Position numbers and translations under genes: made by a program. This document shows, piece after piece, positions 41,391 through 52,334 of a DNA stretch of 64,000 nt; position 1 is the stretch's first letter, and every line of letters begins with the position of its first letter. This stretch comes from Takakia lepidozioides. Taxonomy: Eukaryota; Streptophyta; Takakiopsida; Takakiales; Takakiaceae. The stretch lies in the NCBI GenBank assembly GCA_030704615.1, contig CM060734.1, forward strand, positions 8,806,001-8,870,000. The letters are read 5' to 3'. The notes below the pieces were generated by a model that saw nothing but the letters and a program-made list of their open reading frames with translations, had not been told where the DNA came from and made no database searches.

Positions 41391-43314
41391 TCAGAGCCAG
41401 GGGCCTGGGGCCTCTACCCTGCACATCCGCCATGGTGCCATGGGAGACGTGTGTAGACACCCTTGGGGGGGGGGAGGCAGTTTGTCCAATACTAGCTTAG
41501 CGTGGTTGTAGAAGTTTTCCAGATTAGCTCCAAGATTTTTGGTGATGAAGTCTTGGAGAGATACAAGGTAATTGTGGTGAGCTTTGTGCTGGGTTGCCAT
41601 GGTGAGGGCGACCCTGTTCTCCATTCTTGCCAGATCACCCTTGAATTCGGTTTTGATAGAGTGGCGTGCGTAGCCAGTTTCTTGTCAATCTCCGACATTA
41701 GAAATTCGTGCCCATGCTTGGAAGTCGATGTGATTTGATGGTGAGGGAGTTGACAGTGTCGGCAAGTGCTTGGTTGATGTTAGCAACTCTCAGTCGTTCC
41801 AGAATCTCGGCTGCTGGGTGGGTAGCCCCATTGAGACTATTCGTGTGAGGCTCGAATTTGACGAGTCTGTTGCTAACTAGGAATGGCGGACGGTTGCACA
41901 ATGGGCATATCTATACACAGGGTTCTTGCAGGTGATTAGAGCCATCCCTGTGTGCCAAATTTTCTCCATCCTGTCAATGGAGTTGAAATGAATGTGCTCA
42001 ACGTTGTCTTTGCCAAAGATGCCATAGAGGGCATCTTCCGTGGCCGATTGTGAATGAAGTGGGTTGAGATTTTTGCCACCAGGGTGAGGGCATCGCACTC
42101 CGCAATGGCCTCCTGTGGTGTTGCAGTGATACCAGTCATACTGAAGCGTCATGTTCGTAGTTGTGGTTTGATCAACGTATGCTCAATCGCACCCCTTGTT
42201 ATAACATGCATGGTTGGAGTTGCTGCAGCAAGATAGATGAAACAAAACTTTGATGCTGGGCCTGTCTTCTGAACCTGTATGATTTCGAATTCGTCTCCAT
42301 GTTAGTGCGTTTCCATGATGAAATGCATGGTTAGCTTGCTGGCTATTTTGCCAAGTAGGATATCACTGTCCAAATAGAGAGGAGGTGGTCGGGTGAGGCG
42401 GGAAGGTCATATGCCTTTTCGATTTTACCTTGCATCTGCTCCCCGGATGCCATGGTCATGATGAATGCGCGGTTGCCTTGGAGAAGTGCGATGTCGTCCG
42501 TGGCTGGGTGCAATAGCTCCACCTTGAGAAAGCCGTTCCACATTTTATTCCCACGTTGGTGTAGGCTGTGATCGAGAGAGTAGAGGACCTTGCAAAGTGG
42601 GATGTTCATGACTTCAAGGCGTTTGCGGGCCCGGTTAGAGCGCTTGCTCTTGGGCATGTCGGTGTTGCTATCAAAGCGAATCAGATTGTGCGGGGGGATG
42701 AAGAAGTGAGAGCTGGCCCGATACGGGGTCAATTTGGGTGCCTTTGGGGAGCTGCGTGAGGGAGAGAAAATGGCCTTCTCGTCCATCGTGCCTCACTGAA
42801 GGGTAGTGTAGTTGGGGGACGTGCGGGTAAGCCTTGGGGGCAGTGGCGCATTTCGTGAATTTCCGAGTTGCAGAGGCCAATGCGTTGGAGTTCAAACGAG
42901 GAGCGGTCCTCAGCAACCAAGGGCAATGCCGAGTCCCTCGCATGCTACTTGAGTGTGGGGTAGCCCATCCAAATAGGGAGCCGCGATGTGTTGAGGGGCT
43001 TGGTGTGCCAGTGCCTTTGGATGTTTTGGAGTCAGCTGGGCTACTGCCAGCCTCGCTGTTGGATTTGCTAGCTGACCGCTTGGAGTGGGGGGTGGTAGCT
43101 GGGAGCTGTATTGGCAAGGAGTTTGCAGTTTGAGGTGGGACGCGCCGTTTCCCGGGTGTTGTTGCAGAGGACGGGGTGGTGATGGCTTGAATTGCTGGAG
43201 TCTACTCAGTGTTGACCTTCGCAGGGGCTGATAGGCGTTCTCTGCTGCAAAGAATAATTCATCGGAGGGGTGCATGTCGCTGACATCCATGCATTCTTCC
43301 TGGCGGATGTCCAT
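41391..43314 (-). pseudogene. LINE ORF1-like protein (disrupted)
   Basis: A chain of minus-strand frames reads as one protein. It has an acidic N-terminus, a Pro/Gln-rich linker (43,250-42,950), and a middle segment with FFIPPHNLIRFD and KMWNGFLKVELLHP plus MTMASGEQMQGKIEKAYDLP (42,790-42,400). A Cys/His cluster CNTTGGHCGVRC (near 42,100) and a C-terminal helical part with ILERLRVANINQALADTVNS, then FITKNLGANLENFYNHAK (41,800-41,490) complete it. The place upstream of the LINE ORF2 and the same strand support an ORF1 role (nucleic-acid-binding chaperone), but I do not recognise the family. Frames change at least five times. Confidence 0.5.
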
Positions 43315-43319
43315 GTCAT

Positions 43320-44808
43320 AATCCTTATCAATGTGACTAGCTGTGGACGCGCAGTGGAGTTCCGCGAGCTAGAGTGAGCTAGCTCGTTTGCTGCGGGTGA
43401 CTATAGTAGAGAGGGGACAATGGTGCTTTTGGATACTGCCTGTACTCTTCTGGGTACTACCAAGTTTGGAAAGAGACATACGTAGAGAAAAGCCAACAGT
43501 TGGGAGCTATGAAAAAAAGGGAGATGGGCAGTGTGCTGATAGTAGAGAGGGCGGGTTGAGACAAAATTGCTTAGGTGGTGGGGGGGAGGAAGTGGCTGGC
43601 TTGGGGGGTGCGCAGCCTATATGTGGGGGCAGTATGGCAGCAGTGTGAGGTAGCCTGACGGCAGGGTCGTCTTGGTGTAGTAATTAGAGCCGTTAGCCTT
43701 TTGTGCCTGGGTGGCGGCTGAGAGGTGCTGGAGTAAGGAGAGGTATTAAGAAGTGTAAGCGCATGACAAGGTGGTGGCATGCCTTTGTCAGTAAACAGCT
43801 CTTTACTGTGTATTGTGGGTGAGGTTGGGAGTCGGCGTTGATTTGGTTAGTGGGAGGTAGTGATTACTGGGGGGCGGGGTAATTAATCCAGCTTGAAGAG
43901 TTGTGTATTAAGAGGTTGCAATTTTGGTAGTCTGCAGTCTGGTATATAATTAAGTGTTGTTTGGTGGTTACTATTGGGTGCAGGCAGGGGTAGGGAGCTA
44001 TAAATGGAGTTGAGTGGGCGGGGCCCAGTGATCTTTGTTTAGACAGTGGGAATGCTGTGCAAGCAGCGTGGGATGGAGTAGAATTGGTGGCAGGTTATGT
44101 TTCTATGTGTTGTATAGGTGTGGGCTTGGGCATATGTGTAGGCATCTGATTAGTGCATGTGGCAGTGTTAAGTAGGAGTAGAATTGATTGGGTCTTGGGT
44201 TTGGTGGTGCGGGATTGGGTTGTGGGAATGGGCTGGTGAGATAAGAGTAATCACTTCAGGGTCTTGGCATGGCATATGGGTCAAATCTGGGCAGGGGGGG
44301 TGGGGTGACACGGATGATGGGAGGGGGCAGGGGGGTAGGGATGAATGGTGAGGCAACGAGGGCACGTGTGAGTGGTGTGTAGGCATATGATATGTAATTG
44401 CTATAGAGATGGAATTCGGAATGGGTAGAAGGGCTCTGTGGGATGACAGGGCAGGGTGCCGCAAGAGTTCGTGGTGAGAAGATGTGGTGCCAGATCTGGT
44501 GTGACGAGTGGATATATGCAGAACATATGTGCGTAATTATTTTAATGGACATATGCGGGGTATATGTAACTGACATCTGAGTGGAATATAGAGGACCATT
44601 GTGTGAGAGAGCCCCATGGGGGAGTGTGCGTGTGCTGTGCGGTAAGTGTTGTATGGATAGCCTACAAGCAGGAAGTAAGGGTTAGAACGAGATGCAGTGT
44701 AGAGTGAGATCATATTGTATGTGCTAAGAGGGGTAACAGGCATTGTGGCAAGATTGTAAAGAGGGAGTAGACTCTTAGGGTGGTGGCTATCATGAATTGG
44801 CAGCCAGA

Positions 44809-44854
<46 letters not shown>

Positions 44855-46400
44855 AGACTTGGAAGAGGGGCTGCTCAAAAGGGGTCTAGCAGAGTCTAGG
44901 CAGACAAGATTAAGGTTAGTTGGCTTGTGGGTAGCTGGGTGGGTGTTGGGTTGGACAGATAGTTGCTGAAGGGAAGCTGGAAAGCATGGTAGGAAGAAGG
45001 GGACCTGAGGTTGGGGCAGCAGATGGGCAGGGGGGGTGAGAAGAGACAGGCCATGGCACTCACCTGTGGGGGGGGGGGGGGGGGGGGATGGGTGGAATGG
45101 GTAAGGGAGGTTACTGGCTGAGTACATAGAGTGAAGGAACCGGGGATTGAGTTGAGGCCATAGAGGATGCCAATGGCAGTGTTTTGGGGTAGTGGGGTAA
45201 GGTGGAATAGTATAATGCTTTGGCAGCAGGAGAGGGTGAGATAGCTGGGGCATCTTTGGTCTCCTGGGTATGAATACGAGGCAGTACTAATTGGATGTGA
45301 CAGGGTTGAGCAGGTGGTGATAGTGGGCAAGCCTGGGAGAGAGAATTGTTAGAGTAGGCAAGTGAATCAGGGGAAGAGAGAGATCTTCCCTTAAGCCAAA
45401 GGGCTCACTAAGTTGTAAAAAATGAAGAAGAGGAACATATGTGGGACATATGTAATGTGTGGAGTGGAGATTTGGTACGCATCCTGTAAAAGAGAGAGGG
45501 GAGTTAGAACATGGGGCATACAGTGAGGGCACTGTAAGGCCTATTATGGGAATATGCAAAGTGAGGCAACATGAAATTGGGAAGAGAGTAAAAGGCACAT
45601 ACTGGAGAAAAGCCAGCGGAATATAAATTGGGGAACCAAGTGTGGTGAGCAGGAGCAGGCCATAGATCAGAGGCAGAGTTGTGGGGCCAGGTGACAGGAA
45701 GGGAGGGATCAGGCACATTGGCAGGAGAGGGAGAGGAGAGATAGGCTGGTATTGGTAGGTTGTTTTATGATGCCGGGTATTGTAAAGAGTAAGTAGGGGG
45801 GGGGGGGACTGATGGGAGCACCAGGCTGGTGGGGATGGATGGCTCGGCAGAGGGCAAGAACAGGGCTGAGATGGGGGATGGCTAGTACTCAGAAGCTGGA
45901 CAGGGGGAAGTGAACTGGGTATTGGGGCGAATTGAGGGAGAGGTGTAGTATAAAGGAGATCGGGGAGGTGCTAGAGTGGCTGTATAATCAAGCAGGGCGG
46001 GGCAGTGCAATTGTGGGAGGGAGAGAGTATAGGAAATGTGGCAATTGAGGGACTTATTTAATAGAATACTGTGGTCGTGGGTGCAGTTTGCAGAGTCGGC
46101 GGGCAAGAGCAGAGAGGCCGTATGTGTAACAAGGTGCCAATAGGGAAGCAACGCTGGTATCGAGAGCTTAGGCAGGCTGAGAAGGTTCAGTGTGCAGCAG
46201 TAGGGTGTGAAATAGGTGGTGTGGGGATCTGCAGTGGGAGTGGGGTGGGTTATGGTAGGGCAGAAGGTCTTGGACAATGGCTGGGACCTATATAGGGGGG
46301 GTTTTTGAGCAAAGGATTTGAGGTGTTGGGCGGATTTTGAGGGTGAGTCAGGCAAATAGGATCGAGCGCTTGAGTACTGAGTAGAGTCTTTTAGTGGTGA
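43320..46400. other. Strongly strand-skewed low-complexity DNA
   Basis: The + strand is very rich in G and poor in C over about 3 kb, continuing from the LINE. Minus-strand open frames here are Pro/Ser/His-rich and arise from C-runs, so I do not call them genes. It may be the LINE 5' region or other decayed copies. The 43-base G run is at 44,811-44,853. Confidence 0.4.
44811..44853 (+). repeat. 43-base G homopolymer
   Basis: The longest of several G runs. Others: 13,349-13,364, 21,960-21,980, 35,919-35,939, 39,385-39,406, 41,007-41,026, 45,068-45,087, 45,796-45,807. All long G runs in the window are on the + strand. True lengths are uncertain because sequencing handles such runs poorly. Confidence 0.95.
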
Positions 46401-47200
46401 TATGTGTGGGCACTGTAGGGCATGAATTGAAGAGAACGCAAAGTGTGGAAACGATTGTAATAAAGGAAGGAGAGGTATAAATTATGAGTGAGGGATAAGT
46501 ATGCTTCCTGATGGGGAGTAGACATTGAGTTGCTGGTTGCTAGAGCCGGCGGATTGGCTGGGACTTTGGGGACCAAATGATGAGGCTTGCCTTCATGCCA
46601 CAAGATAGGCAGCTGCCCTCCCCGTGGGCATATTGTAGTACATAAGATTCGCCAGGTCGGAGACGCCATTGCTTGAAAGTTGTGCACCGTACGGGAATGC
46701 TCGGTTTGTGCACCGGATCGGGGGTGGGGAAGAATCCGTCCGCCCAAAGTAGAGTGGAGCGCCGCTGTAGACATAACTGTAGAGTAACCATTCCATAGCT
46801 GATAGAGAGGAGGTGGGTGGTAGACCTTCCAACGCCAAAAAGGGGAACTTGAAAACGCCAGAGTAAGAATCGAGAAAGTAATCATAACATGGATAAGCGT
46901 ATACACCGTCATGTGGCCTTCGAAGCTGCTGGTGTAGTGAGCTTTGAGTTGACAGGTGGAACGATTATCCTGGATGCGGCGGGCCCGGCGAGAGAGGAGG
47001 TACCAAGCGGTCGCAGAACATATTCGCCCATAGATCGCTAAAAAGATTAGGCTGTAGGGCAGAGCTAAGGGCCGCTGGACAAGCTATGGCGGGAGACGGT
47101 GCTAAATACCTAGCTAGGGGTAAGTTAGTGGATCCGCTGCAAAGAGAGGTAACGCCCTTGAGGAAAGTAGGAAAATGGTGAAACCCTATGGATTTAGTCA
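46400..47200. other. Unassigned region between LINE and Ty3/gypsy RT
   Basis: Three overlapping minus-strand frames (46,912-46,391 and alternatives) could be a shifted coding remnant, but no domain is recognisable. The skew weakens here, so it marks the edge of the LINE-like block. Confidence 0.3.
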
Positions 47201-47212
47201 TGACTAAGCTAT

Positions 47213-47700
47213 TTAGCAGAGACTGGCGGCGGGAAGGCGGGCTCCGCCTTCCCCCAGGAGCTGGTCTATTTGTTGAAAAAAATAAAAAAATAAAAAAATG
47301 GAGAGTAAATATATATTTGGGTCACTCTCACTTAGCTCTACTGGCAGAATAGGCACAGTGCTATTTACCTCCAATTCCTCAGATTCTTGGGCTGCCCCCA
47401 AAGGGTATCTGCTCAAAGCGTCGACGTTAGAGTGCTTGGAACCAGCCCTTATATGAACTATCTTGAGATCAAAGTCTTGTAACATCATAATCCATCTTCC
47501 CCTTCTACCATAGGCATCACTCACCGTGGTCAACCACTCAAGTGGTTTGTGGTCGGTTCTGATAATGAAATGGGTGCCATATAGGTACTGCCGAAAATGA
47601 ATGACACCCCACACTAGGGCATAGCATTCACCCTCCATGGGGTGATATTTCTTCTGGGCCTCAAACAATGCCTTATTGGCATATGCAATTACTTGCTCCC
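47213..47700 (-). CDS. Ty3/gypsy RNase H domain
   Basis: Minus strand, 151 residues. FEAQKKYHPMEGECYALVW corresponds to the 'E..YP..E.E.LA+V' helix with its catalytic Glu. YLYGTHFIIRTDHKPLEWL carries the TDHK.L motif with catalytic Asp, and GSKHSNVDALSRYP is the usual 'G..N..ADALSR' end. RNase H removes RNA from the cDNA hybrid. It follows the RT domain, with a stop between them (about 47,714). The end, after LSRYP, runs into a short hairpin (GAAGGCGG...CCGCCTTC near 47,232-47,251) and no integrase follows. Confidence 0.88.
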
Positions 47701-47713
47701 TTCGCTGAATCTT

Positions 47714-48700
47714 TTAAGAAAGAATGGCCCCAACACCCTTCCAAGACCAGTCCACATCAAGAATAAAAGGTTTTGAAAAATCTGGACGAGCAAGCTCTGG
47801 GGCAATCAACAAGCGCAATCTCAATGACTGAAAAGCATTCTGAGCATCAGCATTCCACTTAAAGACAACATCCTTCTTGGTGAGGTGGAAGAGAGGTACA
47901 CAAATGATGGAAAAACCCTCAACATATATTCTGTAGTACCCAGAGATCCCCACGAATACCCTCACACCAGTAGCATTCTTAGGCATAGGATAGTGCTGGA
48001 TAACAACAATTTTGTTTGGGTCAGGCTTGACCCCTTCTGCAGACACACTGTGTCCAAGAAATACCAGTTCTTTACTCCCAAAGCTGCATTTATCTGGATT
48101 CAATTTTAAGTTAGCACCCTCAAGCCTTTCCAACACCTTTTCCAGGTGCTGAAGGTGCAACTCGCAAGACTCACTATGAACATTGACATCATCAACAAAC
48201 ACTTTTGCACACTCCTTAATCTCAATAGCCAGAATGGTGTTCATAGCTCTCTAAAAAGTGGCAGTGGCATTCTTCAAACCAAAAGGCATCACCAACCATT
48301 CATACAAACCTCTCTTGGTGATTGCGGCGGTTTTCTTGACGATACGTATGTCTGTCTCTTGCATAAGTGCATCAAGATGAAAGGCCTTGAATTTGCCAGA
48401 AACCACTTTGTAGATCCAAAGCTGAGAACCACTCAGCCTTGCCTAATTGGTTCAACACATCTTGAATTTAAGGCATGGGGTAAGAGTCTCGCTTGGTTAG
48501 ACTGTTGACCGGCCTATAGTCCCCACAAAATCGCCTTGCTCAAGCCATCCTTCTTTGGAGGCATGGTGATAGGACATGAGAATTCAGATTTACTCTCACG
48601 CATCTTACCCAAGGCAATCAGTGATTCTATCTGCTTCTGCACCTCAATCTCTTCCCACTCTGAAAGTTTGCTAGGATAACTTTTGCAAGGAGGAAAGCCT
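47714..48700 (-). pseudogene. Ty3/gypsy reverse transcriptase, 5'-truncated
   Basis: The clear part (48,244-47,714) has KVFVDDVNVHSES, where FVDD is the catalytic Y/FxDD motif. HLEKVLERLEGANLKLNPDKC, then FLGHSVSAEGVKPDP, are motifs D-E of Ty3/gypsy RTs. The connection region FVGISGYYRIYVEGFS leads to the RNase H domain. Upstream (48,250-48,700) more RT motifs are legible across frame breaks (for example GDYRPVN-like and MPFGLKNA-like stretches), then homology ends beside a T-run at 48,770. The element belongs to the same superfamily as the pieces at 2-4.6 and 8.9-10.1 kb, but need not be the same copy. Confidence 0.82.
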
Positions 48701-48830
48701 TACATATTGATTACATGTTCTACAACAGAGCAGAACCCCAGGTCAGCCTTAGATAGGGCAAAACAATGTTTTTTTTTTTTTTTTTTTTTCTGAGTAGCTT
48801 CTCCAGCCCTGCCCTTTGCTCAGATGACAG

Positions 48831-48985
48831 GAGGTTAGCTATTTCATGAGCATGAGCGGCATGAGCGGAGTAGTAAGACAATCGGTTTTCATGAGCAGAA
48901 GTCCAAAATTTGGAATTAAAAAGTATTAAACAAATATTTTTAATGGAATGTGTCAAAAATAATGATATAATATTCATTATGTGAA
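48831..48985. repeat. Dispersed repeat R, copy 2
   Basis: The same sequence as 19,155-19,318 with small changes (GGCATGAGCGG and CAATCGGTTTTCATGAGCAG). A reverse-oriented relative (GTGCTCATGAAATTTTCC, GCGCTCATGG) lies at 49,009-49,038, so the pair frames about 200 bp as inverted ends. Confidence 0.7.
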
Positions 48986-49054
48986 ACTGAAAATGAAGTT
49001 TTGAGAGCCGTGCTCATGAAATTTTCCCTGCGCTCATGGTAAATGCAGTCGAGA

Positions 49055-49165
49055 TCTGGAAAAATGGCACCGAATTGCACGGTAATAAGTTCCGGAACCC
49101 TGGAAAATGATAACGCATTTCGCGGTAATAGTGTCTCCCCGGAAAAATGGTTCAGAATTGCGTGG
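49055..49165. repeat. Decayed palindrome units of the array 3/6 family
   Basis: GAAAAATGGCACCGAATTGC, CGGTAATAAG and GGAAAATGATAACGCATTTC are diverged versions of the units at 34.1 and 20.5 kb. Confidence 0.55.
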
Positions 49166-49339
49166 CAATAGGTCCTGCCCATTCAAGTAGTTTGGCCCTG
49201 TTTTGACATTGAATTGCGAGTGGACAACACCTGGTTGGCCGACCTCAATAGTCGGACTTTGTAAACTATAGTCTATAAGGGGTGCATAACAAATTGCACA
49301 ATGGATTTCCAGAAGACCATTATGTGTTTGAATGAGACA

Positions 49340-49730
49340 TTACTTTTATTTTGCAGGTCTAATTCCAGGAGTATTGTTGTGGATTTCATTAGACTGCAAA
49401 ACAAAGTCTACTGGATAAAAATGCAATTGAAAATATCCAAATGATGGATTCCCTTTGCCCCATCAATGATTTCCGGAATCCTTGCCGAGGAGTTTGTGCA
49501 GCTCGTTCGGGTCGGATGGCAATGGCCGGCTCAGCTGCTCGCGACGACGAATACACCATTACAATCTCCTCTCAGCCGACCTACAATTGTGCGGACTTTT
49601 TGTTGATGGAATCAAAGAAGGGGCCGTATTATCCGTGCAAGCATCTATATTACGTTTATCTAAAGAGGCTGAAGTGTAACTTGACTATTGATGACTACAT
49701 TCATGTACCATCCTTTGGGGTCAGATGAAA
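49340..49730 (+). pseudogene. MULE-like C-terminal fragment, copy 4a, fused to an inverted 3' flank
   Basis: From about 49,506 the + strand encodes RMAMAGSAARDDEYTI, CADFLLMESKKGPYYPC and KHLYYVYLKRLK, matching the C-terminus of copy 3. The preceding 160 bp are the reverse complement of copy 3's 3' flank (33,885-34,060), so an inversion breakpoint lies at about 49,506. The reading frame that joins both parts is therefore artificial. Confidence 0.65.
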
Positions 49731-49779
49731 GCATCGCGAGAGGGGAGAAAGCCAGGTGGTAGCCGAACATCATCCCCCA

Positions 49780-50095
49780 AGATAAATTCGGCGCCGTATT
49801 TCCATCCACCGGGAAAAAAAAAAAAATCCATCTTGGGGGATGACGTTCGGCTACCACCTGGCTTTTCCCCCCCATCGCTTGGCTTTTATCCGACCCCTGG
49901 AAGGAAATCCGGCGCCAAATTTCCATCCAGCGGGGAAGACAAGATAATTTTTTTATTTAAAAATAAAAAAATAAAAAAATCTCGCGCCGAATTTTCATCC
50001 TATGGGATACCACATGCCTTTCTCTCCCTCGAGATGCTTTCATCCAATCCCCCAAAAAGGAAATTCAGCACCGACTTTCCATCCAGCGGGGAAGA
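49780..50095. repeat. Palindrome cluster 7
   Basis: Four to five units such as AAATTCGGCGCCGTATTTCC and GGAAATCCGGCGCCAAATTT with CATCC(A/C)(G/C)C(G)GG flanks, interrupted by A-runs. Two 45-bp blocks (GCCAGGTGGTAGCCGAAC and its complement, with AAGATAAATT or ATCTTGGGGGATG) are inverted around 49,800, giving a foldback. Confidence 0.75.
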
Positions 50096-50129
50096 CAAGA
50101 GGAGCAAAAAAAAAAAAAAAACCTAAGTT

Positions 50130-51925
50130 AACGCGGGAGGCTGCCCAGGAAGCACAACACCTCATTCAGGAAGAGATGAAGTTGAGACTTGGTGCCGAAC
50201 CGAAACATATATAGCTGCAGGCCGCCCATACGATGGCATTGGGCAGAATAATGTCGGAAGATGGCTCCAATAGAGTTCCTCTCGATGAGAATGAAATGAA
50301 CGCATTGCTGGAATCGGTGTCCCACGTCTGTTCCCCCAATGTCAGAAATCACATTGTCTCCTGCAAAGAGAAAATTGGGCGAGGCTCGGATATGTAGTCC
50401 ATTCTGGAAGTCAAGCGAGGATGTGGATATGACTTCATTCATGGAAGTCAGTTTCCAGGACAAGAGAGTGAGGCAGACCACTGTTTTATATTCAAAATGT
50501 CAACGTGTGGTCCTGGCAGCGGCAAAGAGTTGGGTCATGTTCGACCATATCAAGCATATTACAAATCACGAGTGGGTGACAATGGGTGCACATGTCTACG
50601 ACCCCCACTGCAGAATGCTAATGACCATTGCTATTTGTGAGATGAAAGGGGATGACACACAATCAAAGATGCACCTTTGGCAGGGAATAAACGAATAGAT
50701 GGCCAGGGCAAAATTGCCCCCGCCGAATTTCCGTGGACAACACACAAGCAAACTGGGGTGCAGTCCCAAAGGATGTACGGGGAAGACCCGAATGTTCCAA
50801 TGGAAGAAAATGAGAGATCTTGTGGGTTCCATTTTCTATAGAACTTATCGTAGTATACAACCAAACTCGTGGCGCCAGCTTTCAGAGATGACCACCGTTC
50901 CATGTGTCTTGCATGGAAGAATGCTCCCACTTTGGATGATGCAGAGACCGAGTTTACATGTATACGGGCTGGTGGACAACTTCAGGTGTTGTAAATAAAG
51001 AAGATAAGGGAGCAATGGTCAGTTGGCTTGCTTGGTGCCATTATCGTTTTGGACAGTTCGGCGAGTATATGCGGCAGGTGAGTTGAACGATCCTCACTGC
51101 CACAACAGAGGACATTGTGAGGTCAATCATGTAGCAATCCAGGTACAACGAGTTCTTAAAAGAGAAACAGTGGGGCTTGGGGCCGGACAGACAAGAAATG
51201 TTGATGCGGAGTGCTTCCAGATCCAAGAATCCTCGTAAGTGGGCATCGGCTTTGCGAGAGAACCTTCGTGACATGCCATTGCTTCGAAGAGGTTTGCATG
51301 GAAGGAGATGTTCACACCCGTCCAGTGAGACGATGAATTGACGACCAACTTGGCGGAAAAGAAAATTCTTGGTGAGCTGACAAGAATATTCGCATGCTCC
51401 ATCGAGGTCCCGTAATGTTGCCGGGGGACTTCTCGTCTAGCACCGCAAGCCCTGCACGTTCAAGATCGCCATTGAGTACATGACACGTGCCCGAGGAACA
51501 TTCCGAGCCATCTGTGGTCACGTAGTACAACATACCCATTGTCAAGACAAAAATGTCGGAATCACAGTGGAGAATTGCCAAGAGAGAGAGAGAGAAGACT
51601 CCGGCCAAAGCCGATGTAACTAAGAGCCACTTTGCCTCACGGCTACTGCCCCTTTTCGGGGGTGGGCCAATTGCCAGGACAATGCCTGCATTTCGAGGGA
51701 AGTGCTGCGTCATCCGGGTGGATACCAGACAACGCTCCGGTGAGATGATTAGGAGGAACCCACAATGTGTTGTACCTGCACCTTGTTTCAACGGCAGATT
51801 TCTGATTGCTAGATTTGCTGCAACCACAACGCAGGTGTTTTGGTTCTATAGGCACGACATAATGACTTGTGTATTTGACAAGCCCAAGTACGGGAAAATG
51901 ATTTTTTTAAGGATTTTGTAGTTTT
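50130..51925 (+). pseudogene. MULE-like transposase, copy 4b (heavily decayed)
   Basis: It begins with REAAQEAQHLIQEEMKLRLG (the basic helix at 31.44 kb in copy 3), so the N-terminal domain is missing. It goes through IAICEMKGDDTQ and the 'FRG..T.KL' region with several frame changes. The splice donor after EYMRQ (about 51,080) is present, but the exon with the TTNMAESVH motif has been lost: GTGAGTTG joins directly to the later sequence. The C-terminal part continues to about 51,925 with stops. A GAGAGAGAGAGAGA run near 51,580 is an extra insertion. Confidence 0.6.
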
Positions 51926-51929
51926 CCAT

Positions 51930-52330
51930 TTGTCAGGGGCCTCAAATGAGAGAAAAATTGGAACATACCCTCTTCCCCATAGAGGAGAAATCCTAAAAGC
52001 TCCTTGTCAGCTCTTCGGGAGAAAATTTGTGGATGTGAATGAAGGCGCTGGAGTCAGCTATCGAAGTGGAAAGAGGGCTCGAGAAGTTTGGTAAGACACT
52101 CTGGAATCGTGGGAGGGTGACAATTATGAAGCTGCGATGATTGTTGACAATGTCGACCACAAACATGCTGCAGTAAACGTTGAGAAGAGAGATTACGTGC
52201 AAAGGGAACTGCATGCAAGTGAATCATTTGGAAGCTAAATTACACTGCTCAAGGGTGTCCAAATATGCAACGTCTGCCAGGAAGGGCACATGTCTGCACA
52301 CTGTCCAATGACTACGACTCAGAACTGAAG
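51930..52330 (+). pseudogene. Coding remnant ending in a zinc knuckle
   Basis: One + frame is open except for two stops (about 52,093 and 52,237). It gives LFGRKFVDVNEGAGVSYRS, then EGDNYEAAMIVDNVDHKHA and VEKRDYVQRELHASESFG, and finally CNVCQEGHMSAHC near 52,264-52,302. The last is a CX2CX3HX4C knuckle, one residue shorter than the usual CX2CX4HX4C form. A second Cys-rich stretch follows in another frame (52,337-52,394). It may be a gag/nucleocapsid or a host zinc-knuckle exon. I do not recognise the rest. Confidence 0.4.
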
Positions 52331-52334
52331 TGAC

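Noticed and set aside
44537-45253. 238-codon minus-strand frame with a long polyproline
   Set aside because: Produced by the C-rich strand and the 43-base homopolymer. No conserved motif.
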